This document shows, piece by piece, positions 11,224 to 23,700 of a stretch of DNA of 64,000 nt. A program made the translations under genes and the position numbers. Within the stretch, counting starts at the first letter, position 1. Each line of letters starts with the position of its first letter. A model generated the notes under the pieces. The model was not told the DNA's origin. It saw only the letters and a list, made by a program, of their open reading frames with translations, and did not search any database. The stretch is from Pelargonium x hortorum (taxonomy: Eukaryota; Streptophyta; Magnoliopsida; Geraniales; Geraniaceae), in the NCBI GenBank assembly GCA_036897525.1, contig JAYMTJ010000001.1, positions 248,001-312,000 of the forward strand, given 5' to 3'.

Positions 11224-14200
11224 ATAAAGGAAACTCTTTAACTTGAATGCCTGCTTAAGGAACACTCTCCTCAGCCTAACACCTCGGCCTAAGGAAGCAA
11301 CTTCTTCTCCACCGAACGCTAACCCTATTCTTCTAAGCGAGCCCATTGCAAGGCCTGTCAATAGCACTAGACCCTAGTCCGCTATGCACCTGATAAGCCC
11401 ACCATGAAAGCTGTATCTTATGGAGCTTAGTACCAGCCTTTTAACATTCCAGTCTTACGGGTCTCATTGTTGCAATCTGTACTTAAAGTCAGCCTTTAGA
11501 ATTGAGGATCTGTCCAAGCCTTCACCATTAAACAACTCTCTATTCGTATTCTACTCTTTCTAGCTGCCTGTGATTTAGATTTAGAATTCTATGCTTTTTT
11601 TTGTGTTACCGGTTAAGGATTCATTTGACAAGACTTCAGGGTCTTCCTTTTAAGGCTTAAAATGAAAGTGCTACTGAAACAGAATATCAGCCTAGGAATT
11701 TCCTCGGGACGGGATTGCAGGGACTTGAGACAACTGCTGCTAAGTAAGAAAAGGCGGGAATCCTCTTTGTATTATAGTCCCCAATCTGAAAAGAAACCCT
11801 GCTATCGCTTGCCTATAGGTTAGAGAATCTTTTTTGTAATTGGGGCAGAGAGGTCCTATTACGGAAGCACTTGAGAAACCAGTGGCTCTTAACTTTTGAA
11901 AGATTCGTTCTAACCACTTGCTAGAAGCCCCTTACATACAAAGGGGTTTTGAAAAGAAATAAGCTGCCGTGGGTCTTTATCCTAATTAATGTACCTTTTC
12001 CGAAAGAAGAAGGGTTCCTATTTAATGGTTAGGTGTCACTAATAGGAATTCCTACATTTGTCTACTAGGCTTAACCGACCCGCGGTTAGAGTGTACATTA
12101 CCACCTATCTGAGTTTTTTATTAGAAGTTAGTCTATATTTTACTTACTATGGAAAAGAATAAGGAGATAAGGAGAGTACAAGACTCTATTAAGAATTAAC
12201 GAACAGGATATTTAGACTGAGCAACCGGGCAACTAAATCTGATATGAAGGAGGTTTTCTAATTTGCATACTATTCCTAAAACTCATTTTCAATATAACCC
12301 GGGGATTATTTCCCCTTGTTTACTCTAACGCTAACATGCTCTCTTTAGGTCTTTTGCCCTATAATCGGAGGGTTCCCCTTGGATTAGTATTAGAAAACAT
12401 AATAAGGAAGAGAGGAATTCCCTGGCGACCCCCTGTTATGAATAACTCTTATAAGTAAGTCAGCAGCTAATGAATTTTCTAGCTCGGTTTGTCGCAATAA
12501 CTTACTATTAAACTCAAGGGTACAGGGCTCAAGTACAGGAAATTCCTAAAATAAAGACGGGTCTCTATACCCATATGAAGTAAAAGACAATTACGACTGC
12601 TATTAAAAGGCTAACCTTATTTCAAAATGAAAGCCTCCGAGGGAACACTTAGTTATATTTGGTAAAAGCGCGGAAGGACTTATATATCGACCTAAGACCT
12701 TTCTTAGTCAAGTAAAAGTCTCCTAATTTCGTTTATAATTACCAATAAAATAAAATACGGAAATTCTTGACTAAAAAAAAAATTGTTACTGGACCCTGCT
12801 TTTTTTAACAACAGCATATCTACCTTAAAAAACTTTTAGTACTCTCCCAACTCCTCCCGGGAATCCGGACTTCTAAAATCAGCACAAGTACCGTCGATAC
12901 GCAAAAAAAGAACTAATTTATAGGATCTAAAACAAAGGTCTTGGCTTTCTTTTAACCGCTCGCAGGGTTAACCCGGCCCGGTATAATAATACCAGTAGCC
13001 TTCCTATATACTTACCCTTTAGAAAAGTTTTGCTATAAATATTGTGCTCACTTAAGAGGGGCCCCAAACTCTACAAATACGGGACCAAGGCATTATCATG
13101 AACGGTTGACGAAAACTAATAACCTTGTATATTTTACAATGGAGAACTTCAAGGTGCGTGGGAGTGCTACCTCGCTTTCAGATTTAATAAAAGCCTCGCT
13201 TATAATATTGGATATCTTTTTTTAATACGCATACCTATGCCTTGTTAAAAGGGTTTTGCTTAAGAGTTGCTAACTGTCCCCGAAGAGAAAAAAACGCGTT
13301 AAGGAATAGCTTTTATTTCAATAAACCTTTATTAGTCCTTTACTCTTGTTATTTTGTTCTAAACAACTTCTAAGCTTTCTAAGACATGTATCACATACCA
13401 GAATATTTCTTTTCGGGAGGGCTTCCTTATATAGTAAAAGACATTAGAACTAAGCTTAGAAACCTAGTTTTTCGGAAGCTATGCTTTGGAGGTCTTTATT
13501 CTTGTCGTACCTTTTGGGTTATTCAAAAAATGAAACTGCTAAGGGGATCTCTATAGACTAAATTATTTATTACGACACCTAAAATGAAAGCTACTCATAA
13601 GTAGGGCTCTCTACAAAAACCTTCCTTTGTATATGGCCCAGCCTCCTTCGGAGTCATTTTAACAAAGTAAAACACACAAGAAAACACTTTTTCTAATTGT
13701 ATGTATCCCTAAAATATAAAGAAGTACAGGATTCTCTTCTACAAGAAGCTTATCCCTAGTAAATAGCTAAAGTCAATTCCTTTTTTATTACGCCACTTCA
13801 TAAATTTTATACCCCTAAACTTGTCAAATGAAAGCCTATATACCTAACCTAAGGGGTTCCTTTTCAGGGAAAGGAGATTCTATCACAAGACTTTTAGCCA
13901 TACTATACTATACTCTTTTCTTGAAAACTAGAATCCGGTTTTGAATAAAGATAAAGTACTAGAATTTCTTTGCTGTGAGTGAGATATAGCGTTACAAGAT
14001 ACGTAGACAAAATTTCAGTTTAAGGGTTCTGTTCTCTCTAGCAACCCGAACTCATTACTTAGTTCTAATAATTATTAACATATATTATAGGACACCCTAT
14101 AAAAAAAGAAAGGGAAAGTGACTCCTGCGCGCTTTAGTAGAGTACTACTACAAATCAGTCTAAATAACATGGGGATTTCTCAATACAACGGCTTAGTATT

Positions 14201-15699
14201 AAAAAAAGAAAGTGAGTTCCATACGGTTTTAAAATAGCTTAACAGCCCCCTTTTACGCCATAGCTGTAAAGTTTACTGAAATACAATTAATCTACATTGA
14301 ACTGCACAATCCAACCCTTATGAATCTACTGGAGTGGAGTTAGTCTGCCAATCCCCAACCCCGGAAAATTTCGTTGTATTTTTTGGTTTATATAGTATTC
14401 CTTTCAATTATATAGTTAAACTATCCGTGCATTTACACTCTTTGCAGAAAAGCTTTAATTTCACAAGTTAATTTCTTGCTTTACTAGATTTTGTTTGGTA
14501 TGTTGGGATTTAGCTGTTTTCAAAGATTTTCGTTATCAAAGAGTAACGTATACAGTAACTTCCTTATTTACAATGATAAAGCTATCTAGATCTAGGGAGT
14601 CCCACAACTCTTGTATTTTGGACCCAGTCAAAGAAAATGGAAACTCTAAAATCACCGAAGCATTGCATTGTAAGGGGTTAAAATGGGGGTTTCCTTTTTT
14701 AGTAAGTAAAGGGGAATACATTTCTAGGCCAGCCCCTTCTAAGAGTCGCAAGGAATTCTATATAACTAAAGCGGCGCCCGGGGCCTTCATTTTATTTGAT
14801 TCTAAACCTGGCTTTTGAAAACGGGCCTCTAATTAGACTTTTATAGGTATAGCGTTTTAGCTATAGATATTACATACATATTATAACACAGTGCCCCCCT
14901 AAGTTATTTAGAAATACTATGCAAGCTTCATGGGGCCTGGGGTCGCATGGCCAAAAACCTTGATTATAGGCACTCGTTTCAATTCTCAGGTTATTTCGGC
15001 TTTTAAGATGTTTTTACTAATAAAAGTTTTTGCGAACTTATATATCCTAGTCCATTGCTACTTAAAAAAGATTCGCCATAAAAGCTTACAAAAGTTATAG
15101 TTACTAAGATTAGATGAGTTTTCAGTAAAGTAGTTGAACTATCCCCTTTGCTATTAGTAAAGTCAAAGATTTGACACAGTATTATATCCCCTATTGAAAT
15201 CAAAAGAGTCCCCTGAACGTAAAGGAGTCTTTTTTTATGCTGTGGAAATCTAATAATTTTAGAAGAACTTGGGTTCTAAGAAAAGGCATAAAAAAGCACA
15301 TCTTAAGCCGGTTCTATTTTTGTCCACTTGGCTTGGATAGTAGGTACTAAATCAGCTCTTTAGTACTTCTTTACAGGAAATATTCCAATCCAAACCAAAC
15401 ACTATAATATAAGTTACAAATCCAAGCTTGAAAAAGGTCTATACTTAAAGGTAATCTAGCTGAGCTACTTACCCCTAATTACTTGTTTTATTTAGAAGAT
15501 TTCATTCATACCTTTATATATAAAAAAAAAAGACCTCACTTTCCGAATCTAGTTAACCATAGAAAAGCCAGTCCAGTCTAAGAACCGAGAAATTCTAAAA
15601 AAGTATAGTGAATTTGCAACTTCTGAATTAGTAATAAGTAAGACGAGGTCTATAAAAAAGAAGACAAAGGGGCCTTATACCTCTTCTTTCTTGCCTCAA
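11224..15699. other. intergenic, no gene seen
   Basis: The first 400 bases are GC-richer and hold the 11360-11390 repeat copy. The rest is AT-rich matrix with AGGAATTCCT at 12044-12053. The 107-codon frame at 14495-14818 is the longest plus-strand frame in the window, but it has no recognisable domain and its length fits chance. Confidence 0.6.
11360..11390 (+). repeat. diverged dispersed repeat, copy 2 of 2
   Basis: Partner of 5228-5258, with the same ordered words (aatagc, ctag, cctagtc, gctatg). The two copies are about 6.1 kb apart in the same orientation. Confidence 0.5.
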
Positions 15700-16009
15700 C
15701 TATTCTTAATAGATCTCGCACATCTACGCGAGCAGCCTACCCACCTGCTTGTTTCACTCAAGACAACCATGTGCGCAAGTTAACCTTCTAGTCTCCAGTT
15801 TCTAGTGCCAAAAAGGTGAAAGTATTAGACACTGATTTTTTTGGTAATGGACAGAGGACTCTCACTTTCATGCTAATAGTAAGATTAGTGAGTTCTAGCA
15901 GCGTAGAGAAAGAAAGTTTGCTTTGCCAACAGACTTGCGGTTGAGTATTGAAAGAGCTTCCTCGATTATTAAGTCCGTTATGCCCTTCCTCTTTACTCTT
16001 AAGCTAGCT

Positions 16010-16100
16010 CTTAGTCTCATCACGATTAACCCATTCTAGAGTTTAAATTAAAAGAGGTCCCATCCGGTCGACTAACTCACCACAGGGGCAAATAACGAAA
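16010..16100 (+). repeat. local duplication, copy 1 of 2
   Basis: Aligns with 16411-16500. Shared ordered words are cttagtc or cttatagtc, cattctagag, ggtccca, ggtcg, aggggca and ataacgaaa. Divergence is moderate with small indels, so the duplication is not recent. The copies start about 400 bp apart in direct orientation. Confidence 0.75.
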
Positions 16101-16410
16101 TGCATTTCATTGTACTCTTTTTCGGCCCCTTCTTTTTTTGACCTTCATTCCTCGACTATTATAGAAAGAATAGAGTCTTTCATACCTCCGCTGTTGAGAT
16201 GAGAGCCTCCTCCTCCAATTCTTCAACCTTGCGGTTGCCTTTGTCCAATTCTTCACTTCAGCTTGCTAAAGCAAGCCTCTTCGTATTAAGAACACCACCC
16301 ATTCTAGTATAGAATAAGGAGCGAAGCTTAGATTCATACCTCCTTCTTTCCTTTATTTGTGTCGGGCAAAAGCCCAATTAGCTCCATTTGAGTTCCTTCG
16401 CCTACACTTT

Positions 16411-16500
16411 CTAAATTCTTATAGTCATAGGCATTCTAGAGGTTCAATGTGGTCCCATTTGGTCGCACTTCCTCACGCAGGGGCAGATAACGAAAGTAGG
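16411..16500 (+). repeat. local duplication, copy 2 of 2
   Basis: Partner of 16010-16100. The best-preserved part runs from the cattctagag word through gggcagataacgaaa. Confidence 0.75.
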
Positions 16501-16933
16501 TTTCTCTACAAGAAAGGAATACAATCTCAAGTGCCCTACTACACCAAGCCTCTGATAAAGACATCTCCCTTCAAAAGGCTCTCAAGCTAAGGGGACCTCT
16601 CCTGCCCAGTCCTTAGGACCCAAGCTCAATCCAAAGCCTGTCCCAGTCTCAGTATCAGTTATCAGTACCAGTCTCAGTCAGTGTAAGTGGAACCTGTCAG
16701 TGATGGTACACATGCTTGAGAGTAGCTCCTGTAGTTGATGGATGTAGGTGTACGGTCATGCGGTGGAAAGCCTTAGCTATCAACTGCAAGTGAAAGAAGG
16801 AATGCACTTACTCGCTGTCGAAATCACTTAGTACAAGAAAGCTTATAGAAATCCGCAAAGAATTTCATACCTCTATGAAGCTGGCGAAGTAACAGTAGCA
16901 GCTTATCCGCAGCTTACCCATTAATGCTAACTA

Positions 16934-16998
16934 ATTGAACCTGGTAGAGCAATAGTAATTCAACAGGTATGTCATCGGTTCGAATTTCAATTCTGTCT
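16934..16998 (+). pseudogene. tRNA-like fragment (unassigned)
   Basis: It holds a D-arm-like ggtagagc and a T-arm-like tcggttcgaat at roughly tRNA spacing, but no plausible anticodon stem and no acceptor pairing. The end resembles the threonine-type tRNA 3' half (gtcatcggttc), though the identity is not secure. A homologous fragment lies at 59301-59355 and shares tagtaattc, aca, tcggttcgaat and aattct in order. Most likely a duplicated, decayed tRNA piece. Confidence 0.35.
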
Positions 16999-17932
16999 AA
17001 AGCCTTTACTTATTAGTTATTAATAAAGCTCTCTTATCTCCTGACCCAAGAAAGCTTGGATTTTCTATCTTCTAAGTTTGCAACTTTTTAAAATTCCCTA
17101 GTTTCTTCTAGGTCTTCATAACGGTAAAGACTTAAGGTCCCAAGCAACAGAACGACGCTAGTGTTCATAACATCAAGACCTTACTTCGACCGCAGAGATA
17201 TAGATCTTGAACTACCATCAACAACTGTCAATAGCTGTCCCAAACCTGTCAATTGAGGAAGACCTTTCAAGGGATGGTGCTTTAGAGTATCGAGCATCCA
17301 TTAGTACCTCAAGAAACTGTTCTCCTTAGCTTACCTTGCTTACAAGTACAAGATACTAGAGGCTTAGGTTCCTAGTAAGAGGTACTTGCTTTCACTAGCT
17401 TAGAGTTAGCAACAATGCCTTAGGCTCGTTTCCAAAAGACAAGAACTAAGACCCTTTCTTAAACTCATTTGAAAGGCTATAGTGTTACCTGGTTACAAGC
17501 AAAGATAAGGTCTTAACCTTCATGGGTTAAGACTTGAATGTAATAGTTTATCCCAAACTACAAAGCTCTAAGCTGTTCAATAGCAAGCTTTCAAGCTCAA
17601 GCAAGCTTGCCTCAATTGACCAACTTTCAAGGTCAGTCCCAACTACAATCCCTTAGGGAGTACTTACCATCACCATCCATGGAGTCTATTTTACCTAATA
17701 CCATTTTCTTAGTCGGAGTAGTCTGGTATTTCCTTGGTGTTAGTAGAATAATTCTCAAACCTTATTTATCTGGTGGCATATAGTTGGAAGATGGCTGGAG
17801 TATTAGCAACACAGCAACTTCAGACCCTTTGCCAGTATTTGTAACTTGCTAGCATAATTCTTTAGCAGAGCTGACTAGAGTCAGAAATAACCTAGATTCA
17901 CAGTCTTAGGCTTAGGACTCAATAGGATCCAT

Positions 17933-17948
17933 AGGGCTTCGCGCCTTA
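17933..17948 (+). repeat. AGGGCTTCGCGCCT hairpin word, copy 1
   Basis: A 14-base word of 11 G/C and 3 A/T... here within AGGGCTTCGCGCCTTA, identical over the core to copies at 54504, 57289 and 60030, all on the plus strand. It can fold as a small bulged hairpin (AGG/CCT plus GC/GC around a TTC loop). By rough hand estimate, chance would give far fewer than one copy in 64 kb at this composition. Confidence 0.85.
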
Positions 17949-18400
17949 TTAATAGGAAGAGTTCCTTGTAGTTACAGCATCTGTCACAGTTTCAGGATCA
18001 ATCTCAGTCACAGTATAAGGTTTCATTCTAGTATCAGTCTCTTGTTCGGCCATAAGATCTTGTTCTTCCTTCAGCGGATTCTAATAGCATATGACTAACT
18101 TTCTTGTTTGGATCCTCATCTTCAGGCAGATATTCTAAGGTATATGATCAGAGAAGTCGATATCAGGTATATCTTTTGATATAGGAGTGAATTACCTTTT
18201 CTTTAGTCTGTTAGTTCGGCAGTGAGGGCTTTAGTTAAAGAGTTTCTTTAGCCTTAAAGGTTAAGAATTCGAAAGTTACCTAGTTCCAGTTCTTCATGCT
18301 TTAGTTCGTTTCCAGTTCTAAGTATCTATAATCTCTGTTCCTTGCTACTGAAATACCCATCGTTGCTTGATTTTTCATCTGGTTAAGGAGAGTCCAAGTG

Positions 18401-20899
18401 GAGGGAAGTCCACTAAAAAAAGGAAAGAAAGTCTAGCTACTTTTAGGAGATTCTAAGAATTCGAGTAAGAAGGGTGTCAACTAACGAGAATCTAACTGAG
18501 ATAGGGGTTTGTTTGACAAGGGCCCCCAAAGGACAAGGCATAGAAGTTTTTCAGCTTTTGAGTGAGTTAGGAATCAAGAAGACAAAGTCTATTGTATCAA
18601 AAGGGGAACCCTATATTTTATTTTATTTTCAAAACTGATATAGAACTTTTGGGAGAGAAAGAATACAGATACAAAGATTTACGGGCTGCAGTTAATAGGA
18701 TAGAGAACTTTTCTAGATGGCAGATAAACTAAATGACATTCTTGTAGGAGTTCAAATAGATAATATGGCTGTGATTACACTACATTAAAAGAACAAGAGT
18801 TCTTGCCTTATGGGCCCTAGCACTCCGCTTTCTAGCCATTTTTTATCCCCTTCTCTGGACTTATTAACCCTAAAAGACTCCTTATTAAGGCCCGGTAAGG
18901 GATGAGGGGTATCGGCAGGGGTTGGAGTTTACTGCACAGGATTTGGGCGGGGCTCTCGCTCTACCCTAATATTTATGCAGTATTCTAGTAATCTTTCTTT
19001 TGTTAGCAACAAACCGGATTCTATGGCCTTCTAGGTTAGGAAGCTTAGAACGTCGGTTAAGGTTTGTAAATTGTATACTCTTCTCTTTTCGACAGGTTAT
19101 TAAAAAAACTCTCGGATACCCGGTTCAGCCTTTTTTGCGGAGTGTCTTCTTAACTTTATAAGCATTAAACCTATGTGATCTAGACAGTCCTGCAGTTACA
19201 ATACTTTTCTGAATCGCTAAGACATAATATTGATTGATTTAAAGGAAGACAATCTAGGGCCTAAAAGAAAAAGAGGGGTTTTGTATTTTTTCATTTTAAT
19301 TAATTCTAAGACCGGGTTCAGGGAAACTCTTCTGCCTTAGCTTTTCTACCACTGTGCCCCAGGAATCCTTAAGAGCGTAAAACTATTAAACCCAAGTTAG
19401 CGAGTCCGGGACAATCTATATAAAACGTAAGGAGTTATTACTAATTTGTTCTAGTTCTCCTTGACTTTACAGCTATATGATACTGGGATTTCAATTCCTT
19501 AGGGTAGATTGTTATTAACTTATTAACTAAAGTAAAGTGTTTTTCAACGGATTCTTGGTATTCAAATTCTTAAGGAAGACACTGTTATTAGTTAAAGTAA
19601 AGCGATACAAAATAATCGTCTTAAAATCTTTTTTTTATTATTTTTAGAAAAGCGGGTAGTACGTAATGCATAACAGTTTTTCTTATTCGAATAGAGAGAT
19701 TTCTGTTCCATTAAATTAAAGAGTTCTTTACAGGATAGAAAATACAAAATTGGCTTAGAGCTAAGCAGGGATATTGGAGAAAGAATGGAGGGGTTTTTCT
19801 CAAGTCAAGTAAAGAAATATAGAATTAAAGTTTACTTTTCTTGTTGTTGTGTTGCCCCTTAAAGGAAGGTCTCTCCCAAGTATCCTATTACTTTAATAAA
19901 GGCTTATGAATTTTAATCTCTCAAAACTTGTTTTTTACTAGATAGCCTCAATTTGAAAAACAAATATACAAATAAGGCCGCATATTTGAGCTTTACTAAC
20001 AAGAATTTCTTTGGTTCTATAAGGATAAGCCTCCCTTTTTAATAAAAAGAAATAAATGAACTCAAAAGTTACCCTTTTCTTGTTGGAGTAGAACTTCCGC
20101 TGAACAAGTAAGTTATAAAAAAAAGAGAGGCCTAAAAGAAAAGTTTTCTTTTATTTGTGTAGGAAATTGTGATGGCTTTGTTACGGAATTAAACTTGTGT
20201 ATTAATTTTTGCTTTACCAACTGAGTTAAAAACCTTTAGTAGCAGTTCACTCATGAGAATTCCCTTCGCTTGAAGGAGTCTTAAATCAGAATGAAATTAA
20301 CTAAGAACCACTCTCAGCCCTGCCTTAAAGCCTAGCACAAAATCTTGGCTAGGAAACTGTGTTGATTTTTTAATGCTTTTCACTTTTTTACAATATGAGA
20401 CGAACAAAAGTATGCATTTGAACCTGTCTGAAAATAAGGCTTTAGTCTTTAACACAACGTATCGATTTTATATACTGATAGGAGTCTCTGTTAATATGTG
20501 TGAATCTCCAGTGCTCTAAAGGAAAGGATATAACAAAGAGAACCACTTTAGCTTTTTTTTTAAGGTTCCGGGGAAGTCTCCCGTAAGAATATGAACTAAA
20601 ATATAGATAGAGTAAAGAGTCTATAACCTCTTAAATGCGTATACTCTAGAGGGTCCTCTGATACAACGGATTTCAAAAAGACTCTAATATGGAAAGTCTC
20701 TGCTCGATCTTTCTTTATTTCAATTTAGAACTTGCTAAACAATAAGGAGGTAAAATGAATGGTAATTCTAGCGTGGGCGGGGTCCCCTGTCTATATCAAA
20801 CAAAAAAGCTCCTAGGATACTTATACAGAATCTAGTAAGAGGATAGGTATAGCTGCTAAGACTAACAAAGCTGCCAAAAGACAAATAGAGAGTATAGCT
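18401..20899. other. intergenic, no gene seen
   Basis: AT-rich matrix with frequent homopolymers. Nothing else was recognised. Confidence 0.65.
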
Positions 20900-21180
20900 C
20901 CTAATAAATAAAATAGGGAGTAGAGTAGCTAGAATAAGTACACAGGCTGCAAGAGGAGGGCCCATAACACCAATAAGAGTAGTGCTCGTAAGAGTAAGTA
21001 AGACAAAAACTAGAAGTATTTTGAATACTGCTAAGACTACGAAGAAAGCTGTGATACAGTTAGAGATAAAGATACAGACTAAGATAGGGATCCAGAAACC
21101 AGGTAGTACAAGGATTCAGCTGCAGAAGGCCTATATGACTAAGAGTAAGATAGAGAGTACGGGTAAAGCTCATGATACTC
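20900..21180 (+). repeat. purine-rich repeat-family tract, copy 2
   Basis: A plus-strand A/G-rich tract with recurrent agtaag, aagact and agata words. It carries AAGATACAGACTAAG at 21069-21083, the same 15 bases as at 8064. The plus-strand frame at 20982-21251 encodes a lysine/threonine-rich string, and the opposite strand at 20768-20965 a leucine/serine-rich one. Both look like by-products of the composition rather than genes. Confidence 0.5.
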
Positions 21181-22834
21181 TATTCGTAATTCTCTTTTCT
21201 AAATTAGCCTTAAGAAAACAACTTAATTTATATACATTAAAACTAGGTTAGAGAAGATCAGTACACAAACAACAGGAGTAAAAAAGCCACACGAATAAGT
21301 ATTACCTACCAACAGGACGATTAGGACCCTAAATTTCAAGAATTCATAGATAGGCATTACTTGAAGTTAAGCAGGATGCCGTGGGGGCTTTTGATAAAGT
21401 CTTTTTTTCTAGACAAGCCCCTATTAAGACAATTCGAATAAAAGGATTTTCGCGATGGTACAGGAGATTTTCCTTAATAATAAATTTTATTGTTGCTTAA
21501 CTATCAAGCTACCCCCTTTAATTTCTTTATTAGAAGCCCCCTTCGACTTTATTATTTAAAAGATTTTGACTATACAAAAGGACTCCTTCCTTCCTCTTTT
21601 CAATTTCGTTGTGCCTTATAAAAAAGTAGGTAATGGGTAACCTCTATATGTCTAAAACTTCTACTGGGTATGCTAACCTTGTCCCCGGAGAACGCTAGAA
21701 TAAACCCTCAGGAACACCCTTTTAATTAGTACTACTAAGTAGTCTAAACCATGCTAAAGCAATGATAAGATGTTGTACATTTGTTGATCGAAAGTTATTT
21801 TATTTGGAACTCTTGTACAAACAAGTTTTAATTCATATGTCAAGGACAAAAATTCTAATATATATATATATACCTACCTCTTTATCTTGTTAGTATCTCA
21901 GAAAGACTTAATTTACTGTTGAAATATTTTGTAATAGATTGCCTTATATGCCGCCTCAAAATGAAGCTTGGGTCACCTTGCTGGGTTGGTTTTTCTTTAT
22001 AATAATCTACGCGGAAATACCTAATTTAATAGAATGACTCTCCTTTTTTGAGCTAGGTCCAAAGTATAGTAGCCAGAGGGGTCCGGCATACATATTGAAG
22101 TTATAAACACCGGAAAACTGTTGTATACTAATGAAAATGTTGTGCAGAAGCTTCTTTGTTAGAAGAATAAAGGAGAAGACTAGAGAAGACCCCGTTACCC
22201 TCTTATAAGTCTTCCCCTAAGTAGCCTGAAAGAAAACTGGAGTTCCCAATATTTGTAATAAACTTCATTCAACTGCCTTCGAAGAATCTTATTATATTGA
22301 CTCAATTACTTTGCTTAGTCTTTCTCAGGTTCTCAATAGTCTAAGGAATTCGGGTATTTGCTTTTGAACTTTATTCTTTACTTTCATATGTCCTTATTTT
22401 CTGCTTTTAGGATTCTGGGTTGGCTTCTGGTTTCAGGGTTTTCCAATTCAAGAGATAAGGAATGTTTAGCTAAAGTCAAGAATTTTCCGGTTCAGTCAAG
22501 TGAAAGTCTGGTTTTTCTGGGCTTATAGTGTAAGGGTTTAACTATCAATATACCAAAATGACCCTTAACCTCCTAAACTTAGAAGGTTAAGTCGATAACA
22601 GAGATTCATATATTCACTATTAAGGCTCTACCCTCCAAAACGATAAGAGCATAAAACGGGATTTAAAGGGTTACTTGTTATTAGTTCCCGTATTTGCAGC
22701 AAGTCAATTTGATTAGCAAGTAAGCTTCTGAAGTATGCTTTTTTTCTAGTTTTCTAGAAAGATATCCTCTCAAAGGGTCTCCAATCCCAAATCCCATTAA
22801 CTCTTCCAAGGTATACTTGCGATGAGGCTTTTCT
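21181..22834. other. intergenic, no gene seen
   Basis: AT-rich matrix containing an (AT)n run. No gene was recognised. Confidence 0.65.
21858..21872. repeat. (AT)7 microsatellite
   Basis: Fifteen bases of perfect alternating A and T. Confidence 0.9.
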
Positions 22835-23045
22835 AAAAGGAGAAAGATAGGTATGAAGATTAAGATACAGACTTAGAGAGTTTTAGGGTATTGGGCTTAA
22901 GAAACAAGTTCTAAGTAAAAGGGGGTTGTGAAAGAAGGTATACAGAAGACTAGGAAGGCTCTAAAGGCAAAACAAAACAGGAGTAGGTTCCAGAATTTAG
23001 AACAGGTAATAAGCAAGCAATAGGCAATAAAGAAGGCGTTCTTAT
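22835..23045 (+). repeat. purine-rich repeat-family tract, copy 3
   Basis: An A/G-rich plus strand with AAGATACAGACT at 22862-22873, then agag, aagaagg and aggaaggct words. It is related in wording to the tracts at 7.8 and 20.9 kb but too diverged to align end to end by eye. Confidence 0.45.
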
Positions 23046-23544
23046 TCTATACGATATATTTAAGATTTCAAGTACAAGGTATATCCAAGGCACTTATAAG
23101 TTAAGTAAGCAAGAGAAGTTGTTTTCCTCTACCATTTTCTAAGGGGAATCCTATTAGTAGGAGAGTAGTTTCTTCACTATCTTTTCTTAGAAATAGTACA
23201 AACAAGTGTTTGAGTGAGATAGAAATAGCCTTTAATTCAATTTAGAGTTAACGACGAAAGACTAAATACAAAATCTTAAATTCCAGAAGCTAGTAATATA
23301 GGGAAATTTCAAAGGTGAAGTAGTAGCCCTCACAAAAGGACTGAAGGAATTTCGTACAAAGTCTTGGGAGTATAAAAAAGCTAAAACTGAAGTAATGTGT
23401 TTCCTATCTAGTAAAGGAGTGGAGGCTAAAGTCCTCGGTTTCCAAGTTCGTTAGTAAGTCTGCTAAAAAAGTCTAACTATTTGTATTTGGGAGGGCCTAA
23501 GAATTTTCTAGGATTAGAGGTTCCTATTTTTTTTTTTGAAGAAA
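23046..23544. other. intergenic, no gene seen
   Basis: No gene. It contains one copy of the 15-base word AGTAAGTCTGCTAAA at 23453-23467, which recurs at 26407-26421. Confidence 0.6.
23453..23467 (+). repeat. dispersed word AGTAAGTCTGCTAAA, copy 1
   Basis: Fifteen bases identical to 26407-26421. The preceding bases also match loosely (tttccaagtt against tttcaagtc), so the shared unit is probably about 30 bp. Confidence 0.6.
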
Positions 23545-23700
23545 GGTATAACTAAGGTACAGGTTATAGGAGTGTAGGTATGGAGAGTATTACAAAGATT
23601 AGGAGTACTCGAGCTCTGCAGAAGAGTGCAGGTAAGATCGAGACTAAGAACAAGGTAAAAAGATAGAGAATGTTATAGCTATGATAGTAAAAGGAAGGGT
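23545..23700 (+). repeat. purine-rich repeat-family tract, copy 4
   Basis: A/G-rich plus strand with AGGTTATAGGA at 23561-23571, shared with 8077-8087, and a gagactaag word. The opposite strand has a 62-codon hydrophobic frame without a recognisable family, again attributable to composition. Confidence 0.45.

Larger units (their letters stand above)
15700..18400. other. GC-richer island with internal repeats
   Basis: Composition rises well above the matrix (line 17221 counts 28 in 60) and homopolymers are scarce. It holds a diverged 90-bp duplication (16010-16100 and 16411-16500), a tRNA-like fragment (16934-16998), runs built from cagtctcagt-like words (about 16650-16690 and 17970-18035) and one copy of the AGGGCTTCGCGCCT hairpin word. 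It shares the hairpin word and the tRNA-like fragment with the 54.2-60.7 kb island. No protein-coding gene was recognised. The 77-codon frame at 16357-16590 has no known product. Confidence 0.6.

Noticed and set aside
14495-14818. 107-codon plus-strand open frame
   Set aside because: No recognisable domain, length fits chance, and a 71-codon frame overlaps it on the other strand.
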